From CAXMQS01 sp964195995 (GTDB lineage Bacteria; Actinomycetota; Acidimicrobiia; Spongiisociales; JAOTWH01): DNA of 64,000 nt. Each line of letters begins with the position of its first letter. Position 1 is the stretch's first letter. Positions 33,791 to 42,641 of the stretch are shown piece after piece. The notes below the pieces were generated by a model, which did no database searches, had not been told where the DNA came from, and saw only the letters and a program-made list of their open reading frames with translations. The DNA lies in assembly GCA_964195995.1 (NCBI GenBank), contig CAXMQS010000075.1:1-64000 (forward strand), given 5' to 3'. Position numbers and translations under genes: made by a program.

Positions 33791-34918
33791 ATGGAGACAG
33801 CTGACTTCGTCGTGATCGGTGGCGGTATCGCCGGCGCCTCGGCCGCCTACGAGCTGGCGGTGCACGGCCGGGTGATGCTGGTGGAAGCCGAGGCCACTTG
33901 TGGCTACCACACCACCGGACGCTCGGCTGCGGTGTTCACCGTTGCCTACGAGCACGACGCCGTTCGCCTGCTAACCATGGCCAGTCGGTCCTTCCTGGAG
34001 AGTCCTCCCGAGGGTTTCGCGGACGCGCCGATCCTGAGCCCACTGCCGATGCTCCTCATCGGGCGCGAAGACCAGCGGGAGCGAGTTGAAGAAGAGGTGG
34101 CTGCCACCGCGGAGCTTGTTCCCTCGGTGCGCCAGATCGATGGCGACGAGGCCGAGACTCTGTGCCGCGTGCTGCGCAAGGGCTACGTGGATGCTGCGTT
34201 GCTCGAACCCGATTCCTACGCCGTCGATGTCGATGTCCTCCATCAGGGCTTCCTACGGGGCCTTCGCCAGCGCGGGGGAGTGATCAACACCGACTGGCGA
34301 GTGGCGACACTTGCTTCCGACAAGTCCGGCTGGACTGTCTCGAACGGCGAGGAGACTGTTTCCGCCGAAGTTGTCGTTAACGCTGCTGGCGCCTGGTCGG
34401 ATGTAGTGGCCTCTCTCGCTGGAGCGAACACCGTCGGCCTCGTCCCGAAGCGTCGGACGGCGTTCACCTTCGGTACACCCGACGACCTCGACACAGCGGG
34501 CATGCCGATGGTCATCGATGTTGATGAGCAGTTCTACTTCAAGCCAGAGGGCCCGCAGTTCCTGGCGTCGCTGGCTGAGCTGACTCCTATGGAGCCCCAG
34601 GACGTACGGCACGAAGAGATCGATGTGGCGCTGGCCATCGAGCGAATCGAGGCCGCCACGACTCTGGAGATTCGCCATGTTCGCAACGCGTGGGCCGGAC
34701 TCCGCACCTTCGCTCCAGACGGCTTACCGGTGGTCGGTGAGGATCCCGAGCAGCCTGGGTTCTATTGGCTAGCCGGTCAAGGCGGCTTCGGGATCATGAC
34801 TTCGCCGGCTATGTCGCGGGCCGCCGCCGGGCTCGTCGTCGACGGGCAGCTTCCGCCCGATCTAGTGGACCTGGGCGTGACGCCCGAGGCGTTGTCGCCG
34901 GGGCGGCTACTTACCTAG
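33791..34918 (+). CDS. FAD-dependent amino-acid oxidase/dehydrogenase (DAO family)
   Basis: A 375-residue flavoprotein: dinucleotide-binding GGGIAGASAAYELA at the N-terminus, GYHTTGRSAAVF (a pattern seen in D-arginine dehydrogenase-type enzymes), NAAGAWSD and a C-terminal GQGGFGIMTSPAMSRAA FAD motif. It probably oxidises a D-amino acid or a secondary amine. The last four bases (CTAG) are shared with the stop of the convergent M3 peptidase gene. Confidence 0.82.
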   Translation: METADFVVIGGGIAGASAAYELAVHGRVMLVEAEATCGYHTTGRSAAVFTVAYEHDAVRLLTMASRSFLESPPEGFADAPILSPLPMLLIGREDQRERVEEEVAATAELVPSVRQIDGDEAETLCRVLRKGYVDAALLEPDSYAVDVDVLHQGFLRGLRQRGGVINTDWRVATLASDKSGWTVSNGEETVSAEVVVNAAGAWSDVVASLAGANTVGLVPKRRTAFTFGTPDDLDTAGMPMVIDVDEQFYFKPEGPQFLASLAELTPMEPQDVRHEEIDVALAIERIEAATTLEIRHVRNAWAGLRTFAPDGLPVVGEDPEQPGFYWLAGQGGFGIMTSPAMSRAAAGLVVDGQLPPDLVDLGVTPEALSPGRLLT

Positions 34919-36870
34919 CTGCCGAGCCCGATCTTGGTAAGGAAGGCCTCTGAGGACGGTTCGCGGCCGAGGAAGCCGCGCAGAAGGTCGAGGCCGTCGA
35001 TGGTGCCACCCTTGGCGAGGATGGCCCCGCGATAACGCATCCCGACCCCTGGGTTGAGCACCCCCTCGTCCTCGAATACCGAGAACATGTCATCTCCGTA
35101 GACCTTGGACCACAGGTAGCCGTAGTAGCCGGCGACGTAGCCGTCGCCCATCATGTGGCCAAAGCTGGCTCCCATGTGGGTATCCGGGTGTGGCGGTACC
35201 AGTGTCATCCCGATGTGCTTGTCATAGGCCTCGTCGGCATCGGTAGGACCGTCGCCGGCATGTAGCTCCAGGTCGTAGTGACCGTAGAAGACCTGGCGCA
35301 GCGTCTTGAGAGCGACGTTCTGGTCGCGAGCCGCCCCCATCTTGTCGATGAGGTCGCTCGGAATGGGCTCACCCGTCATGTAGTGACGGGCGAAGCGATT
35401 GAGCACCTCCGGCTGCCACATCCAGTTCTCCATGATCTGAGATGGGGCCTCAACGAAGTCGCGTTCCGTCTGGGTGCCGGAGAACCTCGGCAGTTCCACC
35501 TGGGTCAGGGCGTTGTGCAAAACGTGTCCGAACTCGTGGAACAGCGTGACGGCCTCGCTGTGCTTGAGAAGAGAAGGCGTGTTTTCGGTCGGCTTGGTGA
35601 AGTTGGCGGCGACGGCTGCCACCGGCCTGCGATAGCCAGACGGCGTCGCCACTCCTGCGTGCAAGCGCCAGCAGGCGGCGTGGCTGAACTTACCGGTCCG
35701 GGGATGGAGGTCGGCGTAGTAGTGGGCTAAGTGCTCACCGGAGGACCGATCCGATATCGCGTATACGGAGACATCTGGATGCCAGGCCTTGGGGTCGTCG
35801 ACCTCCGTGAAGTCGATGTTGAACATGTCGCCGCAGATGTCGAACATGCCGTCAACGACGGCTTGGAGCGGGAAGTACTCGGCGACCTCGTTGTCGTCGA
35901 CGCCGTAGTCCTGCTTGCGTTGCAGCGTGTCGTAGTAGCCCCAGTCCCAGGCCTTCAGCTCCTCACCCGGGTGGTCCTTGTCCATCATCTGCTGGAGGGC
36001 TGCCAGCTCCTTGGTTCCGAGCTCGGTGAGACCGGGGATTATGGATCCGTAGAAGTCGGCGACGGCCTTGGGGTCGGCCATCTTGATCTCCATGGCGTAG
36101 TCGGCGAAGGTCTCGTAGCCGAGCTTGCGGGCCATCTCCCAGCGCAGTTCAACCGCCTCGTTGAGGAGCGGCAGGTTGTCGCTGGCCGCGCGGTTGAGGA
36201 ACTTGAATTGAAGCTGTTGGCGGAGCTCGCGGTTGGTGGCTTCTCCGATGAACGGGACGTAGTCGGGGTAGGCGACGGTGACCTTGTAGGTGCCGTCGGC
36301 GCCACCGGGAGCCAGGCGCTCGATGTAGCTATCCGGTAGTCCGTCGAGCTCGTCGCGAGTGACCTCTATGCCGTCCTCGAACTCCGAGAGGTTGGTTTCG
36401 TAGGCGACGGTGAGTTCGATGATGCGCTTCTTGAGGGTTTCTACGGCGTCGCGATCCTCCTGGTCGAGCTCCTGGCCGGCCCTTCGGAAATCCCTGAGCA
36501 AGCGTTCGAGGTTGCGGTGCCTCTCCCCGTCGAGAGCGGCTGCCTCCTCTGTGGTGCTGTAGTCCTTGACTGCTGCGTAGAGATCGCCACGGAATGCCAG
36601 CCCAGCCATCCACTTCTCCATCGTCTCTTCGGCCTCGGAACCGGCTTTGCGAACGTCCTCTTCGGGGTGCACCTGGGCCATGTAGCCGCCAACGCCGTAG
36701 CCGTCGTTGACGGCCGTGATCGCTTGGTCGAGGGGAGCCAGCGTGGTGGCGTAGGTGCGGGCATCGTCTGCCTCGAGGACGCTGTCGATGAGCGCTTCGC
36801 CGTGGGCGATCGCGGTGTCGACCACCGCCTTGGCGCGTTCGGGAGTCATGTTGGTGTAGTCGTTGAGCAT
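34915..36870 (-). CDS. M3-family oligopeptidase (thimet/neurolysin type)
   Basis: A 651-residue zinc peptidase. The active site is FHEFGHVLH with a downstream glutamate (DFVEAPSQIMENWMW), and the C-terminal region has DGYVAGYYGYLWSKV and GMRYRGAILAKGG. It degrades short peptides in the cytoplasm. The start is set at ATG 36870 because TACGCT lies six bases upstream as a leaderless -10; a longer open frame to 37215 runs through a repeat and a terminator and is not credible. ATG 36849 is a second, less likely choice. Confidence 0.88.
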   Translation of the reverse strand: MLNDYTNMTPERAKAVVDTAIAHGEALIDSVLEADDARTYATTLAPLDQAITAVNDGYGVGGYMAQVHPEEDVRKAGSEAEETMEKWMAGLAFRGDLYAAVKDYSTTEEAAALDGERHRNLERLLRDFRRAGQELDQEDRDAVETLKKRIIELTVAYETNLSEFEDGIEVTRDELDGLPDSYIERLAPGGADGTYKVTVAYPDYVPFIGEATNRELRQQLQFKFLNRAASDNLPLLNEAVELRWEMARKLGYETFADYAMEIKMADPKAVADFYGSIIPGLTELGTKELAALQQMMDKDHPGEELKAWDWGYYDTLQRKQDYGVDDNEVAEYFPLQAVVDGMFDICGDMFNIDFTEVDDPKAWHPDVSVYAISDRSSGEHLAHYYADLHPRTGKFSHAACWRLHAGVATPSGYRRPVAAVAANFTKPTENTPSLLKHSEAVTLFHEFGHVLHNALTQVELPRFSGTQTERDFVEAPSQIMENWMWQPEVLNRFARHYMTGEPIPSDLIDKMGAARDQNVALKTLRQVFYGHYDLELHAGDGPTDADEAYDKHIGMTLVPPHPDTHMGASFGHMMGDGYVAGYYGYLWSKVYGDDMFSVFEDEGVLNPGVGMRYRGAILAKGGTIDGLDLLRGFLGREPSSEAFLTKIGLGS

Positions 36871-36876
36871 CGGGGG

Positions 36877-36882
36877 AGCGTA
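36877..36882 (-). promoter_or_regulatory. -10 hexamer TACGCT of a leaderless promoter
   Basis: Reverse strand, six bases before ATG 36870. Confidence 0.55.
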
Positions 36883-36954
36883 GTTCTCGTTTGTCGCCCT
36901 TTGGGGGGAGAAACGGCAGGGAGTGGCGCGAGAAAGGGGTTGCCCGCTGATCGA

Positions 36955-36997
36955 CCCCCTCCGGCCCTTCGGACCACCTCCCCCTGGAGCGGGAGGA
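36955..36997. repeat. REP-like element A, diverged copy
   Basis: CCCCCTCCGGCCCTTCGG, then CACCTCCCCCTGGAGCGGGAGGA: the same head, inner hairpin and end hairpin as the copies at 4489-4880. Confidence 0.7.
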
Positions 36998-37006
36998 CTG
37001 CGCGAG

Positions 37007-37034
37007 AAAGGGACCGCCTGCAGGCGGTCCCTTT
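37007..37034. terminator. Perfect 14-bp palindromic terminator
   Basis: AAAGGGACCGCCTG and CAGGCGGTCCCTTT form an uninterrupted palindrome 18 bp after the stop of the membrane-protein gene at 37053 (reverse strand). A and T runs at its ends fit termination of that transcript. Confidence 0.65.
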
Positions 37035-37052
37035 CATTGGTTGCGGTTTCGG

Positions 37053-37682
37053 CTAGCCGGCGTCTGGGAGCTGACGAATCCGGATCGACTGGAATCGCAG
37101 CACGTGGATGATCGTGCCGAGACCCAGGGCGATGCCGAACAGGTAGAGCCCAACACCGAAGCGTCGGAACCCTTCGAGGACCCTGGCCCATCTTTCGACG
37201 GACTCGAGTTCCCATGTCCCAACGTTGGATGCAGCAACGAAGTGCAGCACCACAGCGCCGGCGATGATCATCATGCCCATCGCCATCGAGGCGATGAACA
37301 ACTTGGCCGTCACCGGCATCTTCAGCGTCTGGACGTTGGAGCCCGTTGCCTCCTGGATGTCGCCTCCGCCCTTGCGGAATCGTCCCAGGATGCGTGCGAC
37401 GGCGAATGAGATCGCCGAGAACACTCCGAGGAACCCAATGAACCCAAAGGCCGCGATGTAGTGACCCAGCTGAGCTGCGTCTTCGATGTCAGCCGCTGAG
37501 CTGGCATCCGCGATAGTCGACGCCCTCACGAAGGCGAGGATGAGTGCTACTGGGAAGGCCATCACTGCCATTATGAACATGGGTGCCCACATGCGGTTAC
37601 CCATCTTCTGCGGCTTGTTGTAGCCGAGGCTCTTGCCACTGACCTCAGCGTCGAACTCTGGTCGTGTCTTGGTAGTTGTCAT
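37053..37682 (-). CDS. Four-helix membrane protein, paralog 2 of a tandem pair
   Basis: A 209-residue protein with a soluble basic N-terminus (1-30) and four membrane segments (about 33-52, 75-95, 125-150, 180-197). The loop GGGDIQEATGSNVQTLKMPVTAKLF is nearly the same as in the upstream gene, so the two arose by duplication. AAAGGAGG lies 7-8 bases before ATG. I do not recognise the family. The pair forms a two-gene operon ended by the palindrome at 37007. Confidence 0.78.
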   Translation of the reverse strand: MTTTKTRPEFDAEVSGKSLGYNKPQKMGNRMWAPMFIMAVMAFPVALILAFVRASTIADASSAADIEDAAQLGHYIAAFGFIGFLGVFSAISFAVARILGRFRKGGGDIQEATGSNVQTLKMPVTAKLFIASMAMGMMIIAGAVVLHFVAASNVGTWELESVERWARVLEGFRRFGVGLYLFGIALGLGTIIHVLRFQSIRIRQLPDAG

Positions 37683-37703
37683 GTCTTTACCTCCTTTCGA
37701 GGG

Positions 37704-38642
37704 CTAGCGCCCAGTCCTGACGAAGTCGGTGACCATGTCGAACTGGAATCGCAGGACGTTGCCGATAGTGACGAGGGCGAGCACGATGCCTGCCAGCAGC
37801 GATCCGAGTGCGAATTCACGCAGCGGTCCGAGCCATGCGAGCCACGAAGCGAACGACTGTGAGCTGTCCACTCCTGCGGCCACGATGTAGAGCAGGAACT
37901 GTGCCATCGACAGCATCAGGCCAAGGGCCATGAAGCCAACGAAGAGCTTCGCCGTGATCGGCATCTTGAGGGTCTGGACCGGAACGCCGAGTCCCTTCTG
38001 TACTTCGCCTCCGCCGGAGCGCAGGCTGGCCAGAATCGAACCGAGAAGGAACGAGATCCCTGCCAGCAACATGCCTTCGCCGAGGAACTGCACGCCTGCG
38101 GTCCACGCTTGGGCCGCCTGGTGGGTGCCGTCGGACAACGCACTGGACCATGCCAGCGAGATGAATCCACCGACGATCACCAGCATGTAGCCCATGGCAA
38201 CCATGGGGAACCACATAGTTCTCGCCATGCGATGGACGGGTAGTTGGTCGGGTATGTCTGCCGTCTCGGTCGCCTTGCCGTACGGAGTGTCTATGTCACC
38301 TCGCGGGGTTAGCGACTTCGTCTCGGCTTTGAGACCGGGGAGAGACTCCTTGATGGCGTCTACTCGCAGCCACAGCCTGACAAGGATTCCGATCAGGATC
38401 ACGCTGATGGCCAACTTGATCGTGCCCAGTCCGACCGTGGTCAAACCGAACGACCAAGCCAGCGTCTCAACTGCTGAAAGTGAATTGGAATCGTTGGCGG
38501 CGACGATGTTGGCGATCAGGGTGACTGCCAGCACCATGAGGCCGACGAAAGCGAGGGCGAACCCCACCTTGCGGTGGTTGGATTGCACTCGATAGTCGGC
38601 TCCGGCACTTGGCCGGATAAGTGTGTCGAATCTTGCGGTCAT
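37704..38642 (-). CDS. Membrane protein, paralog 1 of a tandem pair
   Basis: A 312-residue protein with about six membrane segments. The N-terminal part (two helices plus a 50-residue cytoplasmic loop) is extra; the C-terminal four-helix part matches the 209-residue neighbour, including the loop GGGEVQKGLGVPVQTLKMPITAKLF. ATG 38642 is chosen because AAGGAGG lies 5 bases before it; longer frames lack this. The stop lies 21 bp before the next ATG. The family and function are unknown. A Crp/Fnr regulator gene lies upstream in the same direction, behind a repeat. Confidence 0.78.
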   Translation of the reverse strand: MTARFDTLIRPSAGADYRVQSNHRKVGFALAFVGLMVLAVTLIANIVAANDSNSLSAVETLAWSFGLTTVGLGTIKLAISVILIGILVRLWLRVDAIKESLPGLKAETKSLTPRGDIDTPYGKATETADIPDQLPVHRMARTMWFPMVAMGYMLVIVGGFISLAWSSALSDGTHQAAQAWTAGVQFLGEGMLLAGISFLLGSILASLRSGGGEVQKGLGVPVQTLKMPITAKLFVGFMALGLMLSMAQFLLYIVAAGVDSSQSFASWLAWLGPLREFALGSLLAGIVLALVTIGNVLRFQFDMVTDFVRTGR

Positions 38643-38779
38643 GAGACCTCCTTCCAGATTCGCGTGTACTTCACTTTGAACTGAACCGGAGATCGGGGGA
38701 GGTGAGGGCAGGACTGTCGGCCTGCCGTCAAACATTGTCGGCCCGGGGGTCAATGTGGCGGATGCTGGGCTCTTCGTTT

Positions 38780-38826
38780 CTCCCCCATAGGGGGGAGTAC
38801 CGGCCGTAGGCCGGGGAGGGGGGCCT
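38780..38826. repeat. REP-like element B, copy 2
   Basis: CTCCCCC-AT-AGGGGGGAG, then GTACCGGCCGTAGGCCGG and a G-run, as in the copy at 4616. A partial second stem (GGAGTATCGGCCGTAGGG) follows to about 38850. Confidence 0.7.
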
Positions 38827-38900
38827 CCGTGCGGGAGTATCGGCCGTAGGGCGAAATGCCCACCGCTGCAGGCGGGGATGGATGGGATCGCCTTGAGGCC

Positions 38901-39563
38901 TCAGGCGTGGGCGGCCAGGGCGTCGCGGTTGAGCACGGTGATCTTGCGGTAGCCGGTGTCGACGGCTTTGGATTTCTTGAGCTCGGCCAGCGCCTCGTTG
39001 ATGGACTGGCGACTGGTGCCGAGGAGGGTGGCGATGGAGCTCTGGCTGAGGTGGACGTCACCGTATTGGTCGGCCTCGTCGTCCAAGAGAGCCGCCACCT
39101 GTTGGACGACGGTGCGGTTCATGAGCCGCAACACTCGGCGCTGCGTCTTCTCGAGCTGGTCGAGTCCGGCAACCAGCCACCGCAGCGCCAGCTTGGGGTG
39201 GGCCATCAGCAGCGGAAGCAGCTTGTTCCTGTCGAGCCGAAAGGCGGTGACGGGGCCAAGGGCTCTGGCAGAGGAGTAATAGGGCTGTTCCCGGAAGAGC
39301 GCGATGTCACCGATAACGGAGCCCTCGCCGACACGACCAACGATGCGCGGTCGGTCCGTCCCTTCGCGGCTCAACTCGACCGTCCCCTTCTCGACGATGT
39401 ACGCGGCGTCCGAATCAGCTCCCTCGCGGAAGAGATAGGTGCCCGGATACTTCTCGATCGCTTCTCCAGCCTCACCAAGCGCTGCCAGGTCTTCGGGGGA
39501 CAGGGGCAGGTAGTCGGTGCGACCGAAGGACTTGGCCAGCCAGGCGTAATGCTGTTCTTCCAT
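38901..39563 (-). CDS. Crp/Fnr-family transcription regulator
   Basis: A 220-residue protein: a cyclic-nucleotide-type beta-roll (about 15-130) with GEGSVIGDIALFREQPYYSSARA in the position of the nucleotide-binding cassette, a long dimer helix (LRWLVAGLDQLEKTQRRVLRLM) and a C-terminal winged helix (LSQSSIATLLGTSRQSINEALAEL). There are no cysteine clusters, so it is Crp-like rather than Fnr-like; the ligand is unproven. The divergent gap to the patatin gene carries a TGTCG-N6-CGACA palindrome, a probable site for this protein, centred 47.5 bp from its own ATG (autoregulation is possible). Confidence 0.87.
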   Translation of the reverse strand: MEEQHYAWLAKSFGRTDYLPLSPEDLAALGEAGEAIEKYPGTYLFREGADSDAAYIVEKGTVELSREGTDRPRIVGRVGEGSVIGDIALFREQPYYSSARALGPVTAFRLDRNKLLPLLMAHPKLALRWLVAGLDQLEKTQRRVLRLMNRTVVQQVAALLDDEADQYGDVHLSQSSIATLLGTSRQSINEALAELKKSKAVDTGYRKITVLNRDALAAHA

Positions 39564-39600
39564 GCTCCACTCAACAAATGTCGGGTGCCCGTCCCTCCTA

Positions 39601-39620
39601 ATTGTCGCACAACCGACAGT
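39601..39620. promoter_or_regulatory. Putative Crp-family operator, patatin/crp gap
   Basis: ATTGTCG-N6-CGACAGT. The centre (39610.5) is 48.5 bp before GTG 39659 and 47.5 bp from the Crp ATG on the other strand. The same palindrome at the same distance precedes bpa and, with one mismatch in the core, the flippase gene. Confidence 0.65.
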
Positions 39621-39646
39621 GATGTGGCAACCCAGATGGGGGGGCC

Positions 39647-39652
39647 GTTATT
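39647..39652 (+). promoter_or_regulatory. -10 hexamer GTTATT of the patatin promoter
   Basis: Six bases before GTG 39659, in the stretch CCGTTATTG that is identical in the bpa promoter. Confidence 0.5.
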
Positions 39653-39658
39653 GCTTAC

Positions 39659-40537
39659 GTGAAGGTCACAGGCGTTTTCGAAGGAGGCGGAGTCCGGGGT
39701 ATCGCCCTGGCCGGCGCCGCCGCAGCCGCGCTCGAACGTGGCATCGAGATCCCCCGAGCAGTCGGCACCTCGGCCGGCGCCATGGTGGCCTCGTTGGTAG
39801 CGGCTGGATATGGGCCAGACGAGCTACGGCGCGCCGTCTGCAAGATCGATTGGCCTGGCCTGCTCGACCCGGTGCCCGGCTACCGCATACCGGTCCTGGG
39901 CAAGCACCTCGCCTTGCTGCGGTGGAGGGGTTTCTATCGAGGCGAGGCGATCGAGGAGACATGGCGCGGTCTCCTGGCAGCCAGAGGGATCAGAACCTTC
40001 GGTGATCTCGAGGAGGGTGCCTTGCGAATCGTTGTCACCGACGTCAGCCACTCCAAGGGAGTCGTGTTCCCGGGGGGGCTCGCCGACTACGGCATCGCTC
40101 CGGAGAGCTTCTCCATCGCTAGGGCCGTTCGGATGTCGTCGGCCATTCCTTTCATGTTCCGACCGGTCCCGCTGCGCGACAGGCTGAACCGAGAGAAGAT
40201 CGTCTTCGCCGATGGTGCCATGGCGGCGAACTTCCCGGTGGGCCTGGCAACAGGGGATCTGCCGGCTCTGGGGTTCGTGCTGGCCACTGACCATGTGGAA
40301 CATCCACATGTTGAGGTCAGGGGCCCGGCCTCGCTGGCACGGGCGGTCATCCTCTCCGGCATAAAGGCCCGCTACACGCTTCCCCGGCCTCAAGATGCGA
40401 GCAAGCGAATCCTCCAGATTCCGGTCAACGGCGATCTCGATTTCGACCTCTCTCCGAAGCAGGCTCGCCGGGTCTTCGATCGAGGCCGAGCTGCCGCCGC
40501 GGAACAGCTCGACCGAGAGCCCGTGATCGCGAACTAA
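39659..40537 (+). CDS. Patatin-like phospholipase
   Basis: A 292-residue soluble hydrolase with the Ser-Asp dyad: oxyanion loop FEGGGVRGIALAGA, nucleophile Ser38 in GTSAGA and the aspartate in ADGAMAANFP. The substrate is probably membrane phospholipid or a related acyl ester. The start is GTG; the promoter is apparently leaderless and has the putative Crp operator centred at -48.5. It lies divergent from the Crp gene and is followed after 29 bp by a hydrolase-OsmC fusion. Confidence 0.87.
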   Translation: MKVTGVFEGGGVRGIALAGAAAAALERGIEIPRAVGTSAGAMVASLVAAGYGPDELRRAVCKIDWPGLLDPVPGYRIPVLGKHLALLRWRGFYRGEAIEETWRGLLAARGIRTFGDLEEGALRIVVTDVSHSKGVVFPGGLADYGIAPESFSIARAVRMSSAIPFMFRPVPLRDRLNREKIVFADGAMAANFPVGLATGDLPALGFVLATDHVEHPHVEVRGPASLARAVILSGIKARYTLPRPQDASKRILQIPVNGDLDFDLSPKQARRVFDRGRAAAAEQLDREPVIAN

Positions 40538-40566
40538 GCACCGCCCGGGTGTGCCAAGCTGTATCC

Positions 40567-41808
40567 ATGCGATCCGACAAGGTGACTTTCACCAACGCCC
40601 AAGGCCAGCTGTTGGCCGGCCGTATCGACTACCCGGTCACCGGGGAACCCATCGCTTTCGCCGTATACGCCCACTGCTTCACCTGCACCAAGAACCTGCG
40701 GGCCATAGGTCGCATCACCGAGACCCTGGCCCTTCACGGCATCGCCACGCTGAGGTTCGACTTCGCTGGGCTTGGCGAGAGCGAGGGAGAATTCGCAGAC
40801 ACCAACTTCTCGACGAACGTTGACGACCTGGTGGCGGCCGCATCCTTTCTCGCCAGAGAACACCAAGCGCCCGAGATAGTCATCGGGCACTCTCTCGGCG
40901 GCGCCGTTGCGCTCGTGGCGGCTTCGTCCGTCGGGTCGATCCGCGCCGTCGTGACGATCGCCGCCCCGGCCAGCGCCGACCACGTCACAAGGCACATCGC
41001 CGACGACCTAGAGAGGATCGAACGCGAGGGGGAGGCGGAGGTCCTGGTGGCCGGCAGGCCATTCGTCATCAGCCAGCAGCTGATCGACGACACCCGGCAC
41101 GTTGATCTTGGCGACGCCATCACCAACCTCGGTCGCCCGTTGCTTGTTCTGCACTCCCCGGTCGACAACACGGTTGGGATCGAGAACGCCGCCGAGATCC
41201 TTGGCCACGCCAGGCATCCCAAGAGCTTCGTCTCTCTCGACAAGGTCGATCATCTCATCTCGGATGACAACGACGCCCGCTACGTCGCCGAGCTCATCGC
41301 GTCATGGGCGGACCGCTACACGGCAGGAGATCTGACCGCCCATTCCCAGCCCGACTTCACTGTCGACGCTCCCGAGAGCGTCACGGTGGTCCGCACCGAG
41401 CGGAGCTTCCGCACCGACGTCATCTCCAACGGCTTTCCGCTGGTTGCCGACGAGCCGGTTTCGGTCGGCGGCACCAATACGGGGCCGACTCCCTACGACT
41501 ACCTGCTGGTGGCATTGGGGAGCTGCACCTCGATGACGCTGCGGATGTATGCCGACAAGAAGGGGTGGCCCCTGGAAACAGTGACCGTACGACTGTCACA
41601 TCGCAAGATCCATGCCAAGGACTGCGAAGAGTGCGAGACGAAGGGCGGATTCGTCGACCACATCGAGCGACAGATCGACTTGGAAGGTCCCCTGGACGAC
41701 GAACAGCGCCAACGCTTGTTGGAGATCGCCGACCGTTGCCCGGTTCACAAGACGCTGCACGGCAAGGTCGTCGGCCACACCACCCTATGGGCTGAGTCGA
41801 CGAGCTAG
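40567..41808 (+). CDS. Alpha/beta hydrolase - OsmC domain fusion
   Basis: A 413-residue protein. Residues 1-255 are an alpha/beta hydrolase (HCFTCTKN, nucleophile in IGHSLGGAVAL, histidine in KVDHLI). Residues about 275-413 are an OsmC/Ohr-type thiol peroxidase-like domain with both redox cysteines (GSCTSMTL and RCPVHKTL). This fusion is a known architecture; it likely hydrolyses an ester and reduces an organic hydroperoxide of related lipid. The ATG at 40567 has CAAGCT six bases before it. The stop shares CTAG with the convergent permease gene. Confidence 0.85.
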   Translation: MRSDKVTFTNAQGQLLAGRIDYPVTGEPIAFAVYAHCFTCTKNLRAIGRITETLALHGIATLRFDFAGLGESEGEFADTNFSTNVDDLVAAASFLAREHQAPEIVIGHSLGGAVALVAASSVGSIRAVVTIAAPASADHVTRHIADDLERIEREGEAEVLVAGRPFVISQQLIDDTRHVDLGDAITNLGRPLLVLHSPVDNTVGIENAAEILGHARHPKSFVSLDKVDHLISDDNDARYVAELIASWADRYTAGDLTAHSQPDFTVDAPESVTVVRTERSFRTDVISNGFPLVADEPVSVGGTNTGPTPYDYLLVALGSCTSMTLRMYADKKGWPLETVTVRLSHRKIHAKDCEECETKGGFVDHIERQIDLEGPLDDEQRQRLLEIADRCPVHKTLHGKVVGHTTLWAESTS

Positions 41809-42641
41809 TTCACCGAGCGGCGATAGAGCCGGACCGCCAGAGGGATGAAGATGGCGAGGATGATCGCCGACCACACGACGGCCAAGAAGATCTGGCCAAT
41901 GGTCGTCTGGCCCGCTTCCAGCGCGTCTTCTCCGAGGATGAGGCCACGAAGAGCGTTAACCGTGACGGTGATGGGTTGGTTGTCGGCGAAGGCTTGCAGC
42001 CATCCGGGCATGGTCTGGGTTGGTACGAACACCGAGCTGGCAAAGACGAGCGGGAAGACCGGTAGGAACACCGCCGCCTGCACCGCCTCGGGGTTCTTGA
42101 CCAGCAAGCCGACGCAGGCCATCACCCAGGAGAAGGCGAAAGAGAACATCAGCGCGACCGCCATGCCGGCGACAAGGCCCAGGATGTTGGTCTGCCAGCG
42201 GAATCCGATGAGAAAGCCGACAAGGAGCATCAGGGTCAGGACGAACCCATTGCGGACTACGTCGGAGATGGTCCGCCCGGCGAGTACCGCCGAGCGCGCC
42301 ATCGGTAACGAGCGGAAGCGATCGATGACACCCTTCGATAGATCCTCGGTGAGGCCGATTGCGGTCTGGCCAGACCCGAAGACGGCGAATTGAACCATCA
42401 AGCCGGGGATGAGCCAGTTGACGTACTTGCCGTCGGCGGCCGGCGGAATCGCTTGGCCGATAGCACCGCCGAACACGTAGGTGAACAGCAGGAGGAACAT
42501 CACCGGCTGCACGGTCGAGAACAACAGCACCTGGGGCAGCCGGATGTTGCGCAACAAGTTGCGCTGCGTGAGAACGGCGATGTCGGAGACGAGTTGCCCC
42601 GGAGCTCTGTCCGCTTGCTGAGTTGCGGTAGTGGCGGTCAT
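41805..42641 (-). CDS. ABC-2 type permease (DrrB-like)
   Basis: A 278-residue protein with six membrane helices and the ABC-2 region around LPMARSAVLAGRTISDVVRNG. VFVPTQTMPGWLQAFADNQPIT near the C-terminus is typical of DrrB/drug-exporter permeases. AGGAGG lies 5 bases before ATG 42641, and the ATG overlaps the ATPase stop (ATGA). It exports an unknown hydrophobic compound with the ATPase. Confidence 0.86.
   Translation of the reverse strand: MTATTATQQADRAPGQLVSDIAVLTQRNLLRNIRLPQVLLFSTVQPVMFLLLFTYVFGGAIGQAIPPAADGKYVNWLIPGLMVQFAVFGSGQTAIGLTEDLSKGVIDRFRSLPMARSAVLAGRTISDVVRNGFVLTLMLLVGFLIGFRWQTNILGLVAGMAVALMFSFAFSWVMACVGLLVKNPEAVQAAVFLPVFPLVFASSVFVPTQTMPGWLQAFADNQPITVTVNALRGLILGEDALEAGQTTIGQIFLAVVWSAIILAIFIPLAVRLYRRSVN

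Noticed and set aside
36871..37215. N-terminal extension of the M3 peptidase
   Set aside because: It would read through a terminator palindrome and a repeat; TACGCT-N6-ATG at 36870 marks the real start.
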